From Rhodopirellula sp. P2 (GTDB lineage: Bacteria > Planctomycetota > Planctomycetia > Pirellulales > Pirellulaceae), in contig NZ_CP118225.1 of assembly GCF_028768465.1 (NCBI RefSeq), positions 6,181,001 to 6,245,000 on the forward strand: 64,000 nucleotides of DNA. The letters are read 5' to 3'. The translations under genes were made by a program, and so were the position numbers. The notes beneath the pieces are model-generated. The model did not search any database, was not told the origin of the DNA, and saw only the letters and a list, made by a program, of their open reading frames with translations. Below are positions 1 through 8,656 of the stretch, in pieces (the first letter of the stretch is position 1; every line of letters starts with the position of its first letter).

Positions 1-1500
1 GAGCAACCACAGCCGATCGATCGGCACGGCTTCGTCGGTGGTCAGTTCCACCGATTCGCGTTCGAGATCTTTGTGGTGTCGCTTCAGCTTTTCCAGGTGC
101 TGGCCAAGTTGAATTCGCTGACGCAGCGTTGCGATGTTGTCGTTTTCGCGGCGGATGGCTTGTTGCAAATCCGTCGCGTGGGCTCGTTGCAAGACTTCCT
201 GCAGTTGGTCGTGCAGTTTTTCCTTGCGAACCTTGTGTGTTTTGCCTTCGGCGCGAGCTTGTTTGAGCAAGAACAATTGCTCTTTGACGTGCTTGGCTGG
301 CGCTGACAACGCAGACAGAGTGGAACGCGACAAGTCAGGCAGGTCGCCGTCGTCGCCTTCCCCCAGTCGCAGACGCTCGTCTTCTTCGATGCCCAAACGA
401 TCCGCATCGGCGTCGACTTGGTTGCGAGCCTTTTCGATTTGGCTGTCCAGCCGATCGATCTGTTCTTCGAGGGCTTCGATCCAGGTGGCCTGTTGCGAGG
501 CGGCTTCGATCCGACCTTGCAAGTCGAACAATCGCTTGTTGATCGGAAGCTGCTCGGATTTGTCTCGCAATCCGCGGCGTTTGTTTTTGATCTCTTCCAG
601 TTTGGTGCGACGCTCCTCGAGCATCGCTTCGATTTGAACGAGCTGCCCCGGGGCTTCATCGGGCAAGGCGGCTTCGCCTTCGATGGCCTCGATTTCACCG
701 CGAATTTGATCGCGTTCTTGCCATTTCTCGTAGACGCTGGTCGCGATTTCGACGCAACGGGCTTCGCGTTCCCAGGCGATCATGCGGCCGCGGAGCGTTT
801 CGATCTCTTGGCTTTGAGTGCGGCGTTGAGTCGCCAGTTCACTCCATCGACGGGTGCTGCCGCTCAAACGCTGAATCTCGTCACGCAACTTTTCACGGCG
901 AGACATCATCGATGCGAGTTTGCCGATCGCGGCTTCGTTGTCGTCGGATTCCGATTCGCGTTTGCCGACCGCTTCGCTGCGTCCGGCGCGAAGACTGCGC
1001 AGCACATCGACCAGCGAGACTCGGTCCAACCCGCTGCTGAGCTTGTAGAGTTCGTCGGCCGCGGAGGTGTCATCCAGCGTCGACAATTCCTGCAATTCGC
1101 GAATGCCAATTGCGAACACATTGGTGAAGATGGGTTCGTCGATTTGTCCCAACAACATGCCCAGGCGGTGTTGGCCTTGGGCCAACCCGTCCGAGCCCAT
1201 GACGGTCAATCGGCCGGTCACATCGGAGTCCGTCAACTGGCTGTGCCGGCGGACTTCGTAGCCGCCACCGGGGCCAGTGACTCGAATCGCACCGCCGGGA
1301 GTCCCACCGTGAATGGGTGGCAAGTATTTCTGCCGGCGTTCTTCGGTGAAGCCATACAGCATCGCTCGCAGAAACTGCATGAGCGTTGTCTTGCCGGCTT
1401 CGTTCGGGCCGTAGAACAGCGTCATGCCTTCGGGCAAGGAGTCGACCGACAAACCGGTCCAGACGCCAAAACCGTCGATTTGGATGTCTTTGATCTTCAT
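1..1500 (-). CDS. AAA-type DNA-repair-like ATPase, SbcC/YhaN family (C-terminal part beyond the window)
   Basis: The first 500 residues are visible and the frame is still open at the left edge. A P-loop GPNEAGKT lies at residues 31-38, after the MKIKDIQIDGFG opening typical of SbcC/RecF/Rad50-like ATPases. Beyond about residue 220 the protein is charged and rich in Glu, Arg, Gln and Leu, as expected of the long coiled coil of this family. The Walker B part should lie outside the window. The ATG overlaps the stop of the upstream phosphoesterase gene by four bases (ATGA), so the two are probably translated together, like sbcD-sbcC or yhaO-yhaN. A role in DNA end processing is inferred from the family and the partner. 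Confidence 0.85.
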   Translation of the reverse strand, partial: MKIKDIQIDGFGVWTGLSVDSLPEGMTLFYGPNEAGKTTLMQFLRAMLYGFTEERRQKYLPPIHGGTPGGAIRVTGPGGGYEVRRHSQLTDSDVTGRLTVMGSDGLAQGQHRLGMLLGQIDEPIFTNVFAIGIRELQELSTLDDTSAADELYKLSSGLDRVSLVDVLRSLRAGRSEAVGKRESESDDNEAAIGKLASMMSRREKLRDEIQRLSGSTRRWSELATQRRTQSQEIETLRGRMIAWEREARCVEIATSVYEKWQERDQIRGEIEAIEGEAALPDEAPGQLVQIEAMLEERRTKLEEIKNKRRGLRDKSEQLPINKRLFDLQGRIEAASQQATWIEALEEQIDRLDSQIEKARNQVDADADRLGIEEDERLRLGEGDDGDLPDLSRSTLSALSAPAKHVKEQLFLLKQARAEGKTHKVRKEKLHDQLQEVLQRAHATDLQQAIRRENDNIATLRQRIQLGQHLEKLKRHHKDLERESVELTTDEAVPIDRLWLL

Positions 1501-2792
1501 GATTTCCGTCCCCAAGAGGGTTTGCCACCGCGAAGCAATTCGACGCCCATCAAGGTGGCGTCCGCAAGAATCGATTCGCGTTGGTCGGCGGGCACGTCCC
1601 CTAACAAGGACGAGGCGGTGCTGGACAGGTCCGAGTGTTCTTCCGTGAAGGGCATCAAATCCAACCGGTCGCCGGATGAAGAGGGGCCGGCGGAGTCATC
1701 GGTGGACGCGGTGGTGCTGCGAACGCGAGCACCGGCAAATTTCTTACTGGCTCGCAAGAAGTCACCGAGGATGGTGTCTTCGTCTTGCCAAGACTTGGGG
1801 TAGTTGTGCGGCGGACGCACGGTCAAACGAGTGGTCCAGGCCGCCGGGTTGGTGGTGCCATGGTCGCGGCGCAGATGACGAAGCAATTCGGTGGGGTCGC
1901 CGACGGAGGGCAACACTTCCGCGTTGTCCAGCGTCACGTCCCAGGAGATCAGCAGGTGACGTCCACCGTGTTCGTTGGTCAGTGTGCCGATCTTTTGTCC
2001 CAGCAGATTGCGAAGGCTGCCGGCGGAGCGAATTTCGTCCGAATCAATCGCGACGTTCAAGTAGCGGAACCGATCCGTTTCGACACGGCGGATGCGAGCG
2101 GTGTGTTCGGCGTCGACATCAACGACGACGTAACCGTGAGGTCCGGATTCATCGCTGTTGCGACCTTGGGGTGATCCAGGGGCCACGGCGCCGGCGGGAG
2201 CACCGCCTTCGATTTCGGTGTGGTTGTGCGGTCCGCCGAGAGCCCAGTAATCCATGCGAGCCCCTGACAGGGCACTGGCGTCGGCGATCCCATGCCCGAT
2301 TCCGACGGTGAATTCGTCGGTGGTTTCGGTTTGGAATCCCGCGACATGCAAGGTGGACCGGCCTTCGCTGCTGCGTCCGATGATCGAACAAACCGTTCGT
2401 CCGGCACGTTGATGCGGGATCGCAACGGCGCGGTCGCGTGGGAACAGGGTCACGTTGGGAGGCAACGGAACCGCTTCAGGCCACTGTTTGGGATCGTCCG
2501 CGATTCCGGCGGCCCAGTAGACCGCTGTGTTGGCGGCATGCAGCTTCTCAAATCCGTCCAGCAACAACGACATGCCGTGCGGACCAGCCGCGACAGGATG
2601 CAGCAAGTCGCCGGAAAGGACTAAAAAGTCAATGTTTTCGGCCAATGCGGCTTCGAAGACCGCCGCCGCGGCGTCTCGAGGAGCAGTCGCCATCGCGGCC
2701 CGCAATTGGGGCGGCAGATGGTCAAGGTCACCCAGCGGGGTTTCCAGGTGAAAGTCGCTGGCATGAACGAATCGAAATGATTCTCCGGACAT
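1497..2792 (-). CDS. Metallophosphoesterase, SbcD/YhaO-like
   Basis: 431 residues from an ATG preceded by a strong ribosome site, AAGGAGG, seven bases upstream; a longer in-frame start at 2834 has none. The N-terminus has the D-x-H metal motif of calcineurin-like phosphoesterases (ASDFH, residues 11-15), then SGDLLHP and a late GGPHNH in place of the usual GHIH. The usual GN[HD] motif is not evident; AGIADDP stands at that place. The gene ends inside the start codon of the SbcC-like ATPase gene, so the pair probably forms a nuclease-ATPase complex. Family assignment is firm; nuclease activity is inferred and the altered metal motifs leave room for a different substrate. Confidence 0.85.
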   Translation of the reverse strand: MSGESFRFVHASDFHLETPLGDLDHLPPQLRAAMATAPRDAAAAVFEAALAENIDFLVLSGDLLHPVAAGPHGMSLLLDGFEKLHAANTAVYWAAGIADDPKQWPEAVPLPPNVTLFPRDRAVAIPHQRAGRTVCSIIGRSSEGRSTLHVAGFQTETTDEFTVGIGHGIADASALSGARMDYWALGGPHNHTEIEGGAPAGAVAPGSPQGRNSDESGPHGYVVVDVDAEHTARIRRVETDRFRYLNVAIDSDEIRSAGSLRNLLGQKIGTLTNEHGGRHLLISWDVTLDNAEVLPSVGDPTELLRHLRRDHGTTNPAAWTTRLTVRPPHNYPKSWQDEDTILGDFLRASKKFAGARVRSTTASTDDSAGPSSSGDRLDLMPFTEEHSDLSSTASSLLGDVPADQRESILADATLMGVELLRGGKPSWGRKS

Positions 2793-2888
2793 CGTTTCCT
2801 CCTTGAAACGGCAATTTTCGGCCGCGCAGGCCAATCCTGGTCCTACGCTCGCGTGAAACTGTAGCGAAACATCGCAGATCCTGCAAAA

Positions 2889-3890
2889 TCAATTTGCGGG
2901 AAACTCGCGGAATCCCTCGATCGGCATTTCCACCGAGTACAGCGATTTTCTCGCGGTGACAAACATGGTTTTGAATTCCGGACCGCCAAACGTCACGTTC
3001 GCAGGGATCTCGGGAAACGCCACGACGCCCCGTGCTTCCCCCTCGGGCGAGAAAATCTGGATACCCAAATGTGTGGTGATGTACAGGTTGCCCTCGATGT
3101 CGATGGCCATCCCGTCGCCACCGCGAGCGGTTTCGCCTTCGACCTGCTTCACCTTGCAGAGGACGCGCGCCGGACCAATTTTGCCAGGCCCCAACACGTC
3201 ATAGGCCAACATCTCGGCTTGCATCGAGGGGATCACGTAAAGCGTTTTGCCGTCGGGCGACAACCCGATTCCGTTTGGTGCCTCGATGTCGCCAGTCAAA
3301 CGAGTGACCTGGGGATCGGTTTCAAACGTCGCGACGTAGTAAACACAGCGTTCGGTTTGCGGCCAAGGTTCCGGAGCCCGGTACTGCGGGTCGGTGAAGT
3401 ACAGCCCACCGTGGTTGTCGACGACCAAGTCGTTGCAGGCGTTGAAGCGTTTGCCAGCAAAAGAATCGGCCAGCACGATGCGTTGGGGAGAGTCGCCAGA
3501 CAGATCGTGCATTACCACGGCACCGTCCATTTCGCAGGCCAACAGTTTGGTGTTGGACAATGGCCACAATCCGTTGGAGTGATTGGATTGATCGGTTAGC
3601 AGCGACAGTTCGCCGGTCTTGGAAAGACGATGAATGGCGGTGTGAGGGATGTCGGTGAAATACAGCGCGCCATCGTCCGTCGCGGCGGGACCTTCAGTGA
3701 ACTGGAAACCGGTGTGGACTTGTTGGATCGGACCGGTGGGCCGGAGCGCCTGAGCAGAGGCGGACTGAGCAGAGGCGGACTGAGCAGAGGCGGACTGAGC
3801 AGAGGCGGACTGGGCAGAGGCGGACTGAGCGGGGACGGTGGAGACGAGGGCAACAATCCAAGCGAACAACAGGGCAAAACGCGAGTTCAT
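2889..3890 (-). CDS. Secreted SMP-30/gluconolactonase-family protein
   Basis: 333 residues. The N-terminus MNSRFALLFAWIVALVSTVPA is a clear signal peptide. It is followed by tandem Ser-Ala-Ser-Ala-Gln repeats (residues 22-47) and then a six-bladed beta-propeller-type domain: FTEGPA, GALYFTDIPH, NACNDLVVD, GLYFTDP, PNGIGLSPDGKTLYV and GDGMAIDIEGNLYI are characteristic SMP-30/LRE blade motifs with likely metal-ligand residues (Glu, Asn, Asp). The family hydrolyses sugar lactones or related esters; planctomycetes carry many secreted copies thought to act in sugar catabolism. No operon partner is close: the next gene on this strand ends 120 bases away. The true substrate cannot be read from sequence. 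Confidence 0.85.
   Translation of the reverse strand: MNSRFALLFAWIVALVSTVPAQSASAQSASAQSASAQSASAQSASAQALRPTGPIQQVHTGFQFTEGPAATDDGALYFTDIPHTAIHRLSKTGELSLLTDQSNHSNGLWPLSNTKLLACEMDGAVVMHDLSGDSPQRIVLADSFAGKRFNACNDLVVDNHGGLYFTDPQYRAPEPWPQTERCVYYVATFETDPQVTRLTGDIEAPNGIGLSPDGKTLYVIPSMQAEMLAYDVLGPGKIGPARVLCKVKQVEGETARGGDGMAIDIEGNLYITTHLGIQIFSPEGEARGVVAFPEIPANVTFGGPEFKTMFVTARKSLYSVEMPIEGFREFPAN
3751..3825. repeat. Five tandem 15-bp units inside the SMP-30 gene
   Basis: The 15-bp unit TGAGCAGAGGCGGAC occurs five times head to tail; the fifth has one change (TGGGC...). A partial unit follows. The period is a multiple of three, so the repeat stays in frame and encodes Ser-Ala-Ser-Ala-Gln on the minus strand, directly after the predicted signal peptide. 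Confidence 0.95.
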
Positions 3891-4010
3891 GGAGGCTCAT
3901 TCGGGGTGGGGCGAGAGGGGTGGGGAACGCCACCATTGTAGATCAAGCTGAGAGCCAAAAGTTTCCACGGATGATTCCTTCTCGCATCCACTCTTTCCGC
4001 AGCCGCGGAA

Positions 4011-5321
4011 TCAGCGTTGCTGGCAGGTGCGTCGCATCTGGTCCGCGGCGGCTTCGATGTGGTGCCGCTGGTGGACGGATTGGCGTCCGGTTTCGCCCAG
4101 GCTGGCGCGTCGGTCGGGATCGTTTTTCAATCCGATCAAATCGCTGACCAACGCGTCCGTGTCTTCCGGATGGAACAACAATCCGCCGCCGGTGGAACGA
4201 ACCACTTCCGTGAACGCGCCATGGTCGGGCTGGACGACGGGAACACCGCAGGCCATCGCTTCCAACAAAAACAATCCCTTGGGATCTTCGTAGGGAGCCG
4301 GGACGCTGAGCACATCCATTTGCCGCAGCAGATTGATTTTGGTTGGTTGATCGGGGCTGTCGTGCACCACAAATCGATCGGACAGGCCAGCCGCAGCAAC
4401 GCGAGATTGCAATTCCTCGAGGTAGGCACGGTTGTGTTCCCCCAGCCATCCGGCCGCGTGCAGCGTGACGTTGGCGTGCTCGGGCATCACGCCAATTCGC
4501 AGGAAGGCATCGACCAAGTGGTGCAAGCCTTTTTCCGGTGCCAGGCGTGCCAGGTATCCAATGCGAAATTCATCCTCCAGTTTGCTGGATGGCTCGGCGA
4601 GGCTGTCGCTTGATTCCGGGCGACCAAACGGTGCGAGGTCAATTGACAGCGGGTGCACATCAAAGCGATCAGGCGGAATCCCCAGCAACGCTCCCATTTT
4701 GTCGCGATAGAACTCGCTGTGCGAAACAAACACGTCGACCTGTTCGGCCAGCTCCGAGCACAACACGATGGCTTGAGCGCGAGCGTCATTGGGCAAGTGA
4801 TCCAGGAAGATGTCGTCGCCTTGCAGCGTCACGACCAAGCGTGTGCTTGGTAACCGCCGGCGAATCGTTGGGATCGCCCCACCGATCAACAGGTTGCTGA
4901 AGATGATCGCGTCGGGCTGGATGTCCTTGACCAACCAATCCACCATCCGGCTGACTTCTTCGAACTGTCGCCCGTGTTCGCCTCGCAGCATCGACAGCGT
5001 CAAAGCGCCCAGTTTGGCCGGGTCTGTTTTGACTGCCTTGCGGGTCAGCCTGCGGATCAGACCGGGATGATCCATCCAGGAACGTGTCCAACGCGGCAAC
5101 CATCGCAGCCACGGCATTTGCTGCAACAAGTAGACATGGATGCCACCAAAGAAAACTTGCTTGGACGCGATGGTTGATTCATCGGTCCGGATCGGTGTGT
5201 AGACCGGCTGAAGAAGAACGTCGTCTCCGCCAGCACGCAGCGCTTTGGCGATCGCGTTGTCGTGCATGCAACTGCCGCAGTACATCCCTGCGGCACCGGC
5301 GGTCAAGAAGACGATTTTCAA
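4011..5321 (-). CDS. Glycosyltransferase family 4-like protein
   Basis: 436 residues, from a TTG start that overlaps the stop of the preceding acidic-protein gene (TTGA). The N-terminus KIVFLTAGAAGMYCGSC is a GT-B Rossmann half. The C-terminal half has the nucleotide-sugar region IGYLARLAPEKGLHHLVDAF and DPKGLFLLEAMACGVPVV, the place of the E-x7-E motif, with Asp for the first Glu. The family transfers sugars from NDP-sugars to lipids, glycans or small molecules. No cell-wall or LPS cluster surrounds it, so the acceptor is unknown. The TTG choice is supported by the immediate start of the conserved fold and the coupling overlap. Confidence 0.85.
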   Translation of the reverse strand: MKIVFLTAGAAGMYCGSCMHDNAIAKALRAGGDDVLLQPVYTPIRTDESTIASKQVFFGGIHVYLLQQMPWLRWLPRWTRSWMDHPGLIRRLTRKAVKTDPAKLGALTLSMLRGEHGRQFEEVSRMVDWLVKDIQPDAIIFSNLLIGGAIPTIRRRLPSTRLVVTLQGDDIFLDHLPNDARAQAIVLCSELAEQVDVFVSHSEFYRDKMGALLGIPPDRFDVHPLSIDLAPFGRPESSDSLAEPSSKLEDEFRIGYLARLAPEKGLHHLVDAFLRIGVMPEHANVTLHAAGWLGEHNRAYLEELQSRVAAAGLSDRFVVHDSPDQPTKINLLRQMDVLSVPAPYEDPKGLFLLEAMACGVPVVQPDHGAFTEVVRSTGGGLLFHPEDTDALVSDLIGLKNDPDRRASLGETGRQSVHQRHHIEAAADQMRRTCQQR

Positions 5322-5803
5322 TCGACTGACTCAAAGTCTTCGAAATCGTCCAGGTTGTCGTCCAAGCCCGCTTCGCTGTCATCGCCAGCGGTGTTCAGGC
5401 CGAACTCGGCACTGATCTCGTCGTCGATTTCGATTTCGTAGTCGTCCTCGAGTTCTTCTTCGAAGTCGTCATCGAAATCATCGTCGAAGTCGTCTTCATC
5501 GATGTCGTCAAATTCATCGACGTCATCATCGATGTCGTCGAGATCATCGCCGACGCCGGGGGTGTCGTCCGCATCCGCGTTGTCTTCCTGTTCCTCCGCA
5601 TCGTCCTCTTCTTCGTCCGCCATGGTGGGGCTGACGCTCGGAATCGCGATCGTCGGGGTTTGCCCCGGAGCGGGTGCCAAACCTGGAGTCACCGAAGTGC
5701 CAGGCAAAAGGGTGCCGGGCAGGAGAAGCGGATCGGTTGCATCGAGTCCCAAATTCACGGGAGCAACAGGATCAGCAACGGGGGCGGTCAGGGTGGCAGG
5801 CAT
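5318..5803 (-). CDS. Small highly acidic protein of unknown function
   Basis: 161 residues. The first 60 are rich in Pro, Ala, Thr and Leu with no recognised motif. From about residue 62 (MADEEEDD) to the end the chain is dominated by Asp and Glu, with runs such as DDFDDDFDDDFEEE. No signal peptide or membrane segment is evident. The stop codon is fused to the TTG start of the glycosyltransferase, so the two are likely coupled. No good ribosome site precedes the ATG at 5803; a start at the internal Met before the acidic tract is possible. Such tails can bind cations or basic proteins, but nothing here fixes a role. Confidence 0.6.
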   Translation of the reverse strand: MPATLTAPVADPVAPVNLGLDATDPLLLPGTLLPGTSVTPGLAPAPGQTPTIAIPSVSPTMADEEEDDAEEQEDNADADDTPGVGDDLDDIDDDVDEFDDIDEDDFDDDFDDDFEEELEDDYEIEIDDEISAEFGLNTAGDDSEAGLDDNLDDFEDFESVD

Positions 5804-6074
5804 GAACAGATAGTGAATGCGGGTGTGGAGGATGGAAGTTTGAGAAACTGGGGGATTCTCGCAGTCCGCAACGGTTTGGTGAACCGTGGGGGTTTCAAGG
5901 ATTCCATCGAGGATCGGGTCGACGTGGGGTCGATCATTTTGCTAACTGGCACAGCATTCACAAGCCGACAAGCCGGAATTGTTTTCGGAAATTCGCTGAC
6001 AGAACACTTTCTGAATCAGGTTTTCCGGTCAATGACGTTGATTCGGCCCACTCAATACCGGGTGAACAACCGCG

Positions 6075-6977
6075 ATGAATCGCATTTTTCAAGACAAATC
6101 GGCAGAAAACTCTTTGGATCCCAATGTGCGAACTTCTGCAGATGAACTTCTTTCCCGGCGAAAAATTTTAGCGGCGGCCATGCTGCGGATGACCGCGGGA
6201 GTCGCCATTGTGGGGGCGGGAGCCACGGGATGCGCCTCGCGGCGGTACGGACATTTGCTCGCCAGCGACGATCAAGACATGGTTGGCAGCCACGAAGCAG
6301 GGGCCGCGACTTGGAATCCGCTGGTCGATGAAGCGGTCGCAAAAATATTGGGACGTTGCCCACCACCCAACGAAGCGGTCGTCTTCCCGGGACAATTTGC
6401 CGCCAATGGAACTCCGGCCCAAATGGCCAGCCACTCGTCCGGGGCAATGGAAACAATGGTGGATCCCGCCACGGGCGAGACCATCATCGGATCGCAGGTC
6501 GCGGTTCCAAGTGCCGGTCCGTTGGTGCAGGGGCCCGCCAAAGTTTGTTTCATCGGAATCGAAAACAAAAGCGCCGAGGAATTGGTCGACTTCAAGGACC
6601 AGCTCTACGAACGCATCGATTCACAAATCAACTCCGGAAGCTCTTTCCGAAGCATCAGCCGACGAATGGTCGATGCAGCGCTGGTGGAGACACGTTTGCG
6701 ACCCGATTCGCTGTTTCTGCCGCAGAACCGAAGTGCCTTCGCCGCAGCCTTGGGACGACAGGGAGCTCCGGTCGACTATTTGCTGTACGCGACCATCACA
6801 TCGGGGACGACGGATCGCAACAAGTCAACTCAGCGGGATTACTTGCTGACGTTAGAAATGGTCAACCTGCAAACGGGTGACTACATCAAAGAGTCATCGA
6901 AGATCCGCAAGGGCTATCACAACACGCGAGCTGGCAAGTGGTGGAACTTTGGCTTATTCGATCAAGCCGACGGATGA
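6075..6977 (+). CDS. Tat-type lipoprotein resembling LpoB (penicillin-binding protein activator)
   Basis: 300 residues. The N-terminal segment carries a twin-arginine stretch (SRRKIL, residues 27-32), a hydrophobic run and a lipobox ending GATGC with Cys53, so it is probably a Tat-exported lipoprotein. The C-terminal 150 residues (KVCFIGIENKSAEELVDF..., RRMVDAALVETRL, DYLLYATITSGT, DYLLTLEMVNLQTGDYI) resemble the LpoB/YcfM fold, where an outer-membrane lipoprotein activates a peptidoglycan synthase. Its stop overlaps the next gene's start (ATGA), so the two form one operon. Planctomycete peptidoglycan synthesis is reduced, so the role may differ; resemblance is by eye. Confidence 0.65.
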   Translation: MNRIFQDKSAENSLDPNVRTSADELLSRRKILAAAMLRMTAGVAIVGAGATGCASRRYGHLLASDDQDMVGSHEAGAATWNPLVDEAVAKILGRCPPPNEAVVFPGQFAANGTPAQMASHSSGAMETMVDPATGETIIGSQVAVPSAGPLVQGPAKVCFIGIENKSAEELVDFKDQLYERIDSQINSGSSFRSISRRMVDAALVETRLRPDSLFLPQNRSAFAAALGRQGAPVDYLLYATITSGTTDRNKSTQRDYLLTLEMVNLQTGDYIKESSKIRKGYHNTRAGKWWNFGLFDQADG

Positions 6978-8383
6978 TCTCAGCGAACGACTTTCGAGCG
7001 TTCCTGTTGTTCGCTGCGTTGCTACCAACAACGCTGGCGGGCTGCGCTACAAAACTCGCGCACATCGACACGGCTCGCAACGCGTTCGCCGCGGGCGATC
7101 CCGACACCGCTCGGGAAATGTTGTCGAAAGTCGCCCAGGGACGCGGACGATTTGCCACGCCGGCCAAGTTGGATTTGGCGATGGTCGATCTGGCGGTCGG
7201 CGATGCGACGTCCGCCGAACAAACACTGCGTGAACTACGAGATGAGTTTGACTCGTCGTTGAAGGTTGCTCCGCTGCACGAAGCGGCGGCGATGGTGACC
7301 GACGACACCGCTCGCAAGTTCCGTCCGGCGGGCTATGAGCAGGTTATGATCCGCACGATGTTGGCGATGTGTTCTCTGGTTCGCGATGGCGATGACGCGG
7401 AAAGTTACATCAATCAAGCCGCGATGTTGCAGGCGAAATTGCAACAGGAACATGATGAGCGACGCAGCAGTGCGTTCGGTGAGGCCGTCGCGGACACCCT
7501 GACCGCGAATCCACATCAGAAGCTGGCCTTGGCACCCTACCTGCGAGGCGTGTTGCGAGAAGAAAACCTGCATGATCTCGATGACGCGCGTCGCAACTAT
7601 CAATTGGTCAGTGCGATTCGCCCCAGCTTCCTGCCCGCCGCTGATGACCTGAAGCGCGCGACCGAAGGCATGCACAGCCAGCCCGGACACGGTGCGTTGT
7701 ATGTGTTTGCGTTGGTCGGTCGCGGCCCGGTGTTGGAAGCGGTTGAGGCCCCGGCCACGACGGCGGCGATGACGGTCGCCAACGCTTTGGTGCTGAATCA
7801 GGCCAACAAAGAAGACGACGTCGCCACGTTGCCCAAGATCACTTCGGTCAAAGTTCCCAGTGTCGTGATTCCTCCCAGCGACGTCGCTTCAGTGACCGTG
7901 GCCAGCTACATCCCCACGGGGCCGGACACGCTGCCACTGTATGAACTGCACGGGGCGACTCAGCCGTTGACGGATGTGGCCGGCATGGTGAAGCAACAGG
8001 TCGATGCAGAAATGCCGTGGACCATTGCTCGCGGCATCATACGGCAGGGCGGCAAAGAACTGGCGGTCGCTTCCGCTCGCAAGAATCTCGGTTTGACCGG
8101 GCCGGCCGGAACCATGTTCCAGTTCGCGACCTCGACCGCCTGGACCGCAACGGAAACCGCCGACACCCGGTGCTGGGGTTTGCTGCCGCGAGAGATTCAG
8201 GTTCTGCGAGCTGAATTGCCGACTGGCGATCACACGGTCGAATTTGCACCGGTTCGCTACGACGGCCAACCGATTGCCTCGCCCAGCCAAGTGCCACTGC
8301 GAATCCACAACGCCAAGAACACGTATGTGTTGATCGTCGCCCCAACCCAGCAGATCTACGTTGTGACCGCCGCGAACCGTTAG
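6974..8383 (+). CDS. Lipoprotein of unknown function, partner of the LpoB-like protein
   Basis: 469 residues from the ATG that overlaps the previous stop (ATGA); an upstream in-frame start would lie inside that gene. The N-terminus is a lipoprotein signal (FLLFAALLPTTLAGC, Cys24). Residues 30-220 are alpha-helical and read like TPR-type repeats (ARNAFAAGDPDTAREMLSK, AKLDLAMVDLAVGDATSAEQ). The C-terminal half is beta-rich and not recognised. TPR-bearing lipoproteins paired with LpoB-like proteins suggest an envelope scaffold; that is inference from context only. Confidence 0.65.
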   Translation: MISANDFRAFLLFAALLPTTLAGCATKLAHIDTARNAFAAGDPDTAREMLSKVAQGRGRFATPAKLDLAMVDLAVGDATSAEQTLRELRDEFDSSLKVAPLHEAAAMVTDDTARKFRPAGYEQVMIRTMLAMCSLVRDGDDAESYINQAAMLQAKLQQEHDERRSSAFGEAVADTLTANPHQKLALAPYLRGVLREENLHDLDDARRNYQLVSAIRPSFLPAADDLKRATEGMHSQPGHGALYVFALVGRGPVLEAVEAPATTAAMTVANALVLNQANKEDDVATLPKITSVKVPSVVIPPSDVASVTVASYIPTGPDTLPLYELHGATQPLTDVAGMVKQQVDAEMPWTIARGIIRQGGKELAVASARKNLGLTGPAGTMFQFATSTAWTATETADTRCWGLLPREIQVLRAELPTGDHTVEFAPVRYDGQPIASPSQVPLRIHNAKNTYVLIVAPTQQIYVVTAANR

Positions 8384-8406
8384 CCTCATGCGGGTGGATC
8401 GCTCCA

Positions 8407-8497
8407 CTGATTCGCTCCTCCGTCTAATTCACGCCTCCGTCTGCACCACGCCTCCGTTCGCACCACGCCTCCGTTCGCACCACGCCTCCGTCCGCAC
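8407..8497. repeat. 17-bp direct repeats upstream of serS
   Basis: The unit TCGCACCACGCCTCCGT is repeated about four to five times without spacers: two exact copies at 8458-8491, a one-base variant at 8441-8457, and degenerate units at 8407-8440. It lies in the 273-bp space between the lipoprotein gene and serS; no gene was seen in that space. Confidence 0.85.
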
Positions 8498-8656
8498 CTT
8501 GGTGCCAACGTGGGCTCGGCGGAGCAATCCAGTCGATTTCTGGCGTGGCCCTCAGCCCTCCGAACGCGACAATTTCCTGGGCTGCGACGATCGTGGTTCT
8601 TTCGCTAAGTTGTGGGGAAATAGAGTTGTCCATTTTCCCGCACCCCACTGACCACG

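Noticed and set aside
418..1803. Long plus-strand open frame (461 codons) opposite the SbcC/SbcD-like genes
   Set aside because: It is antisense to two genes with clear motifs and its translation has no recognisable segments; high GC at third positions keeps the opposite strand open.
8407..8497. CRISPR-like array
   Set aside because: Units of 17 bp are contiguous with no spacers and no cas gene is near.
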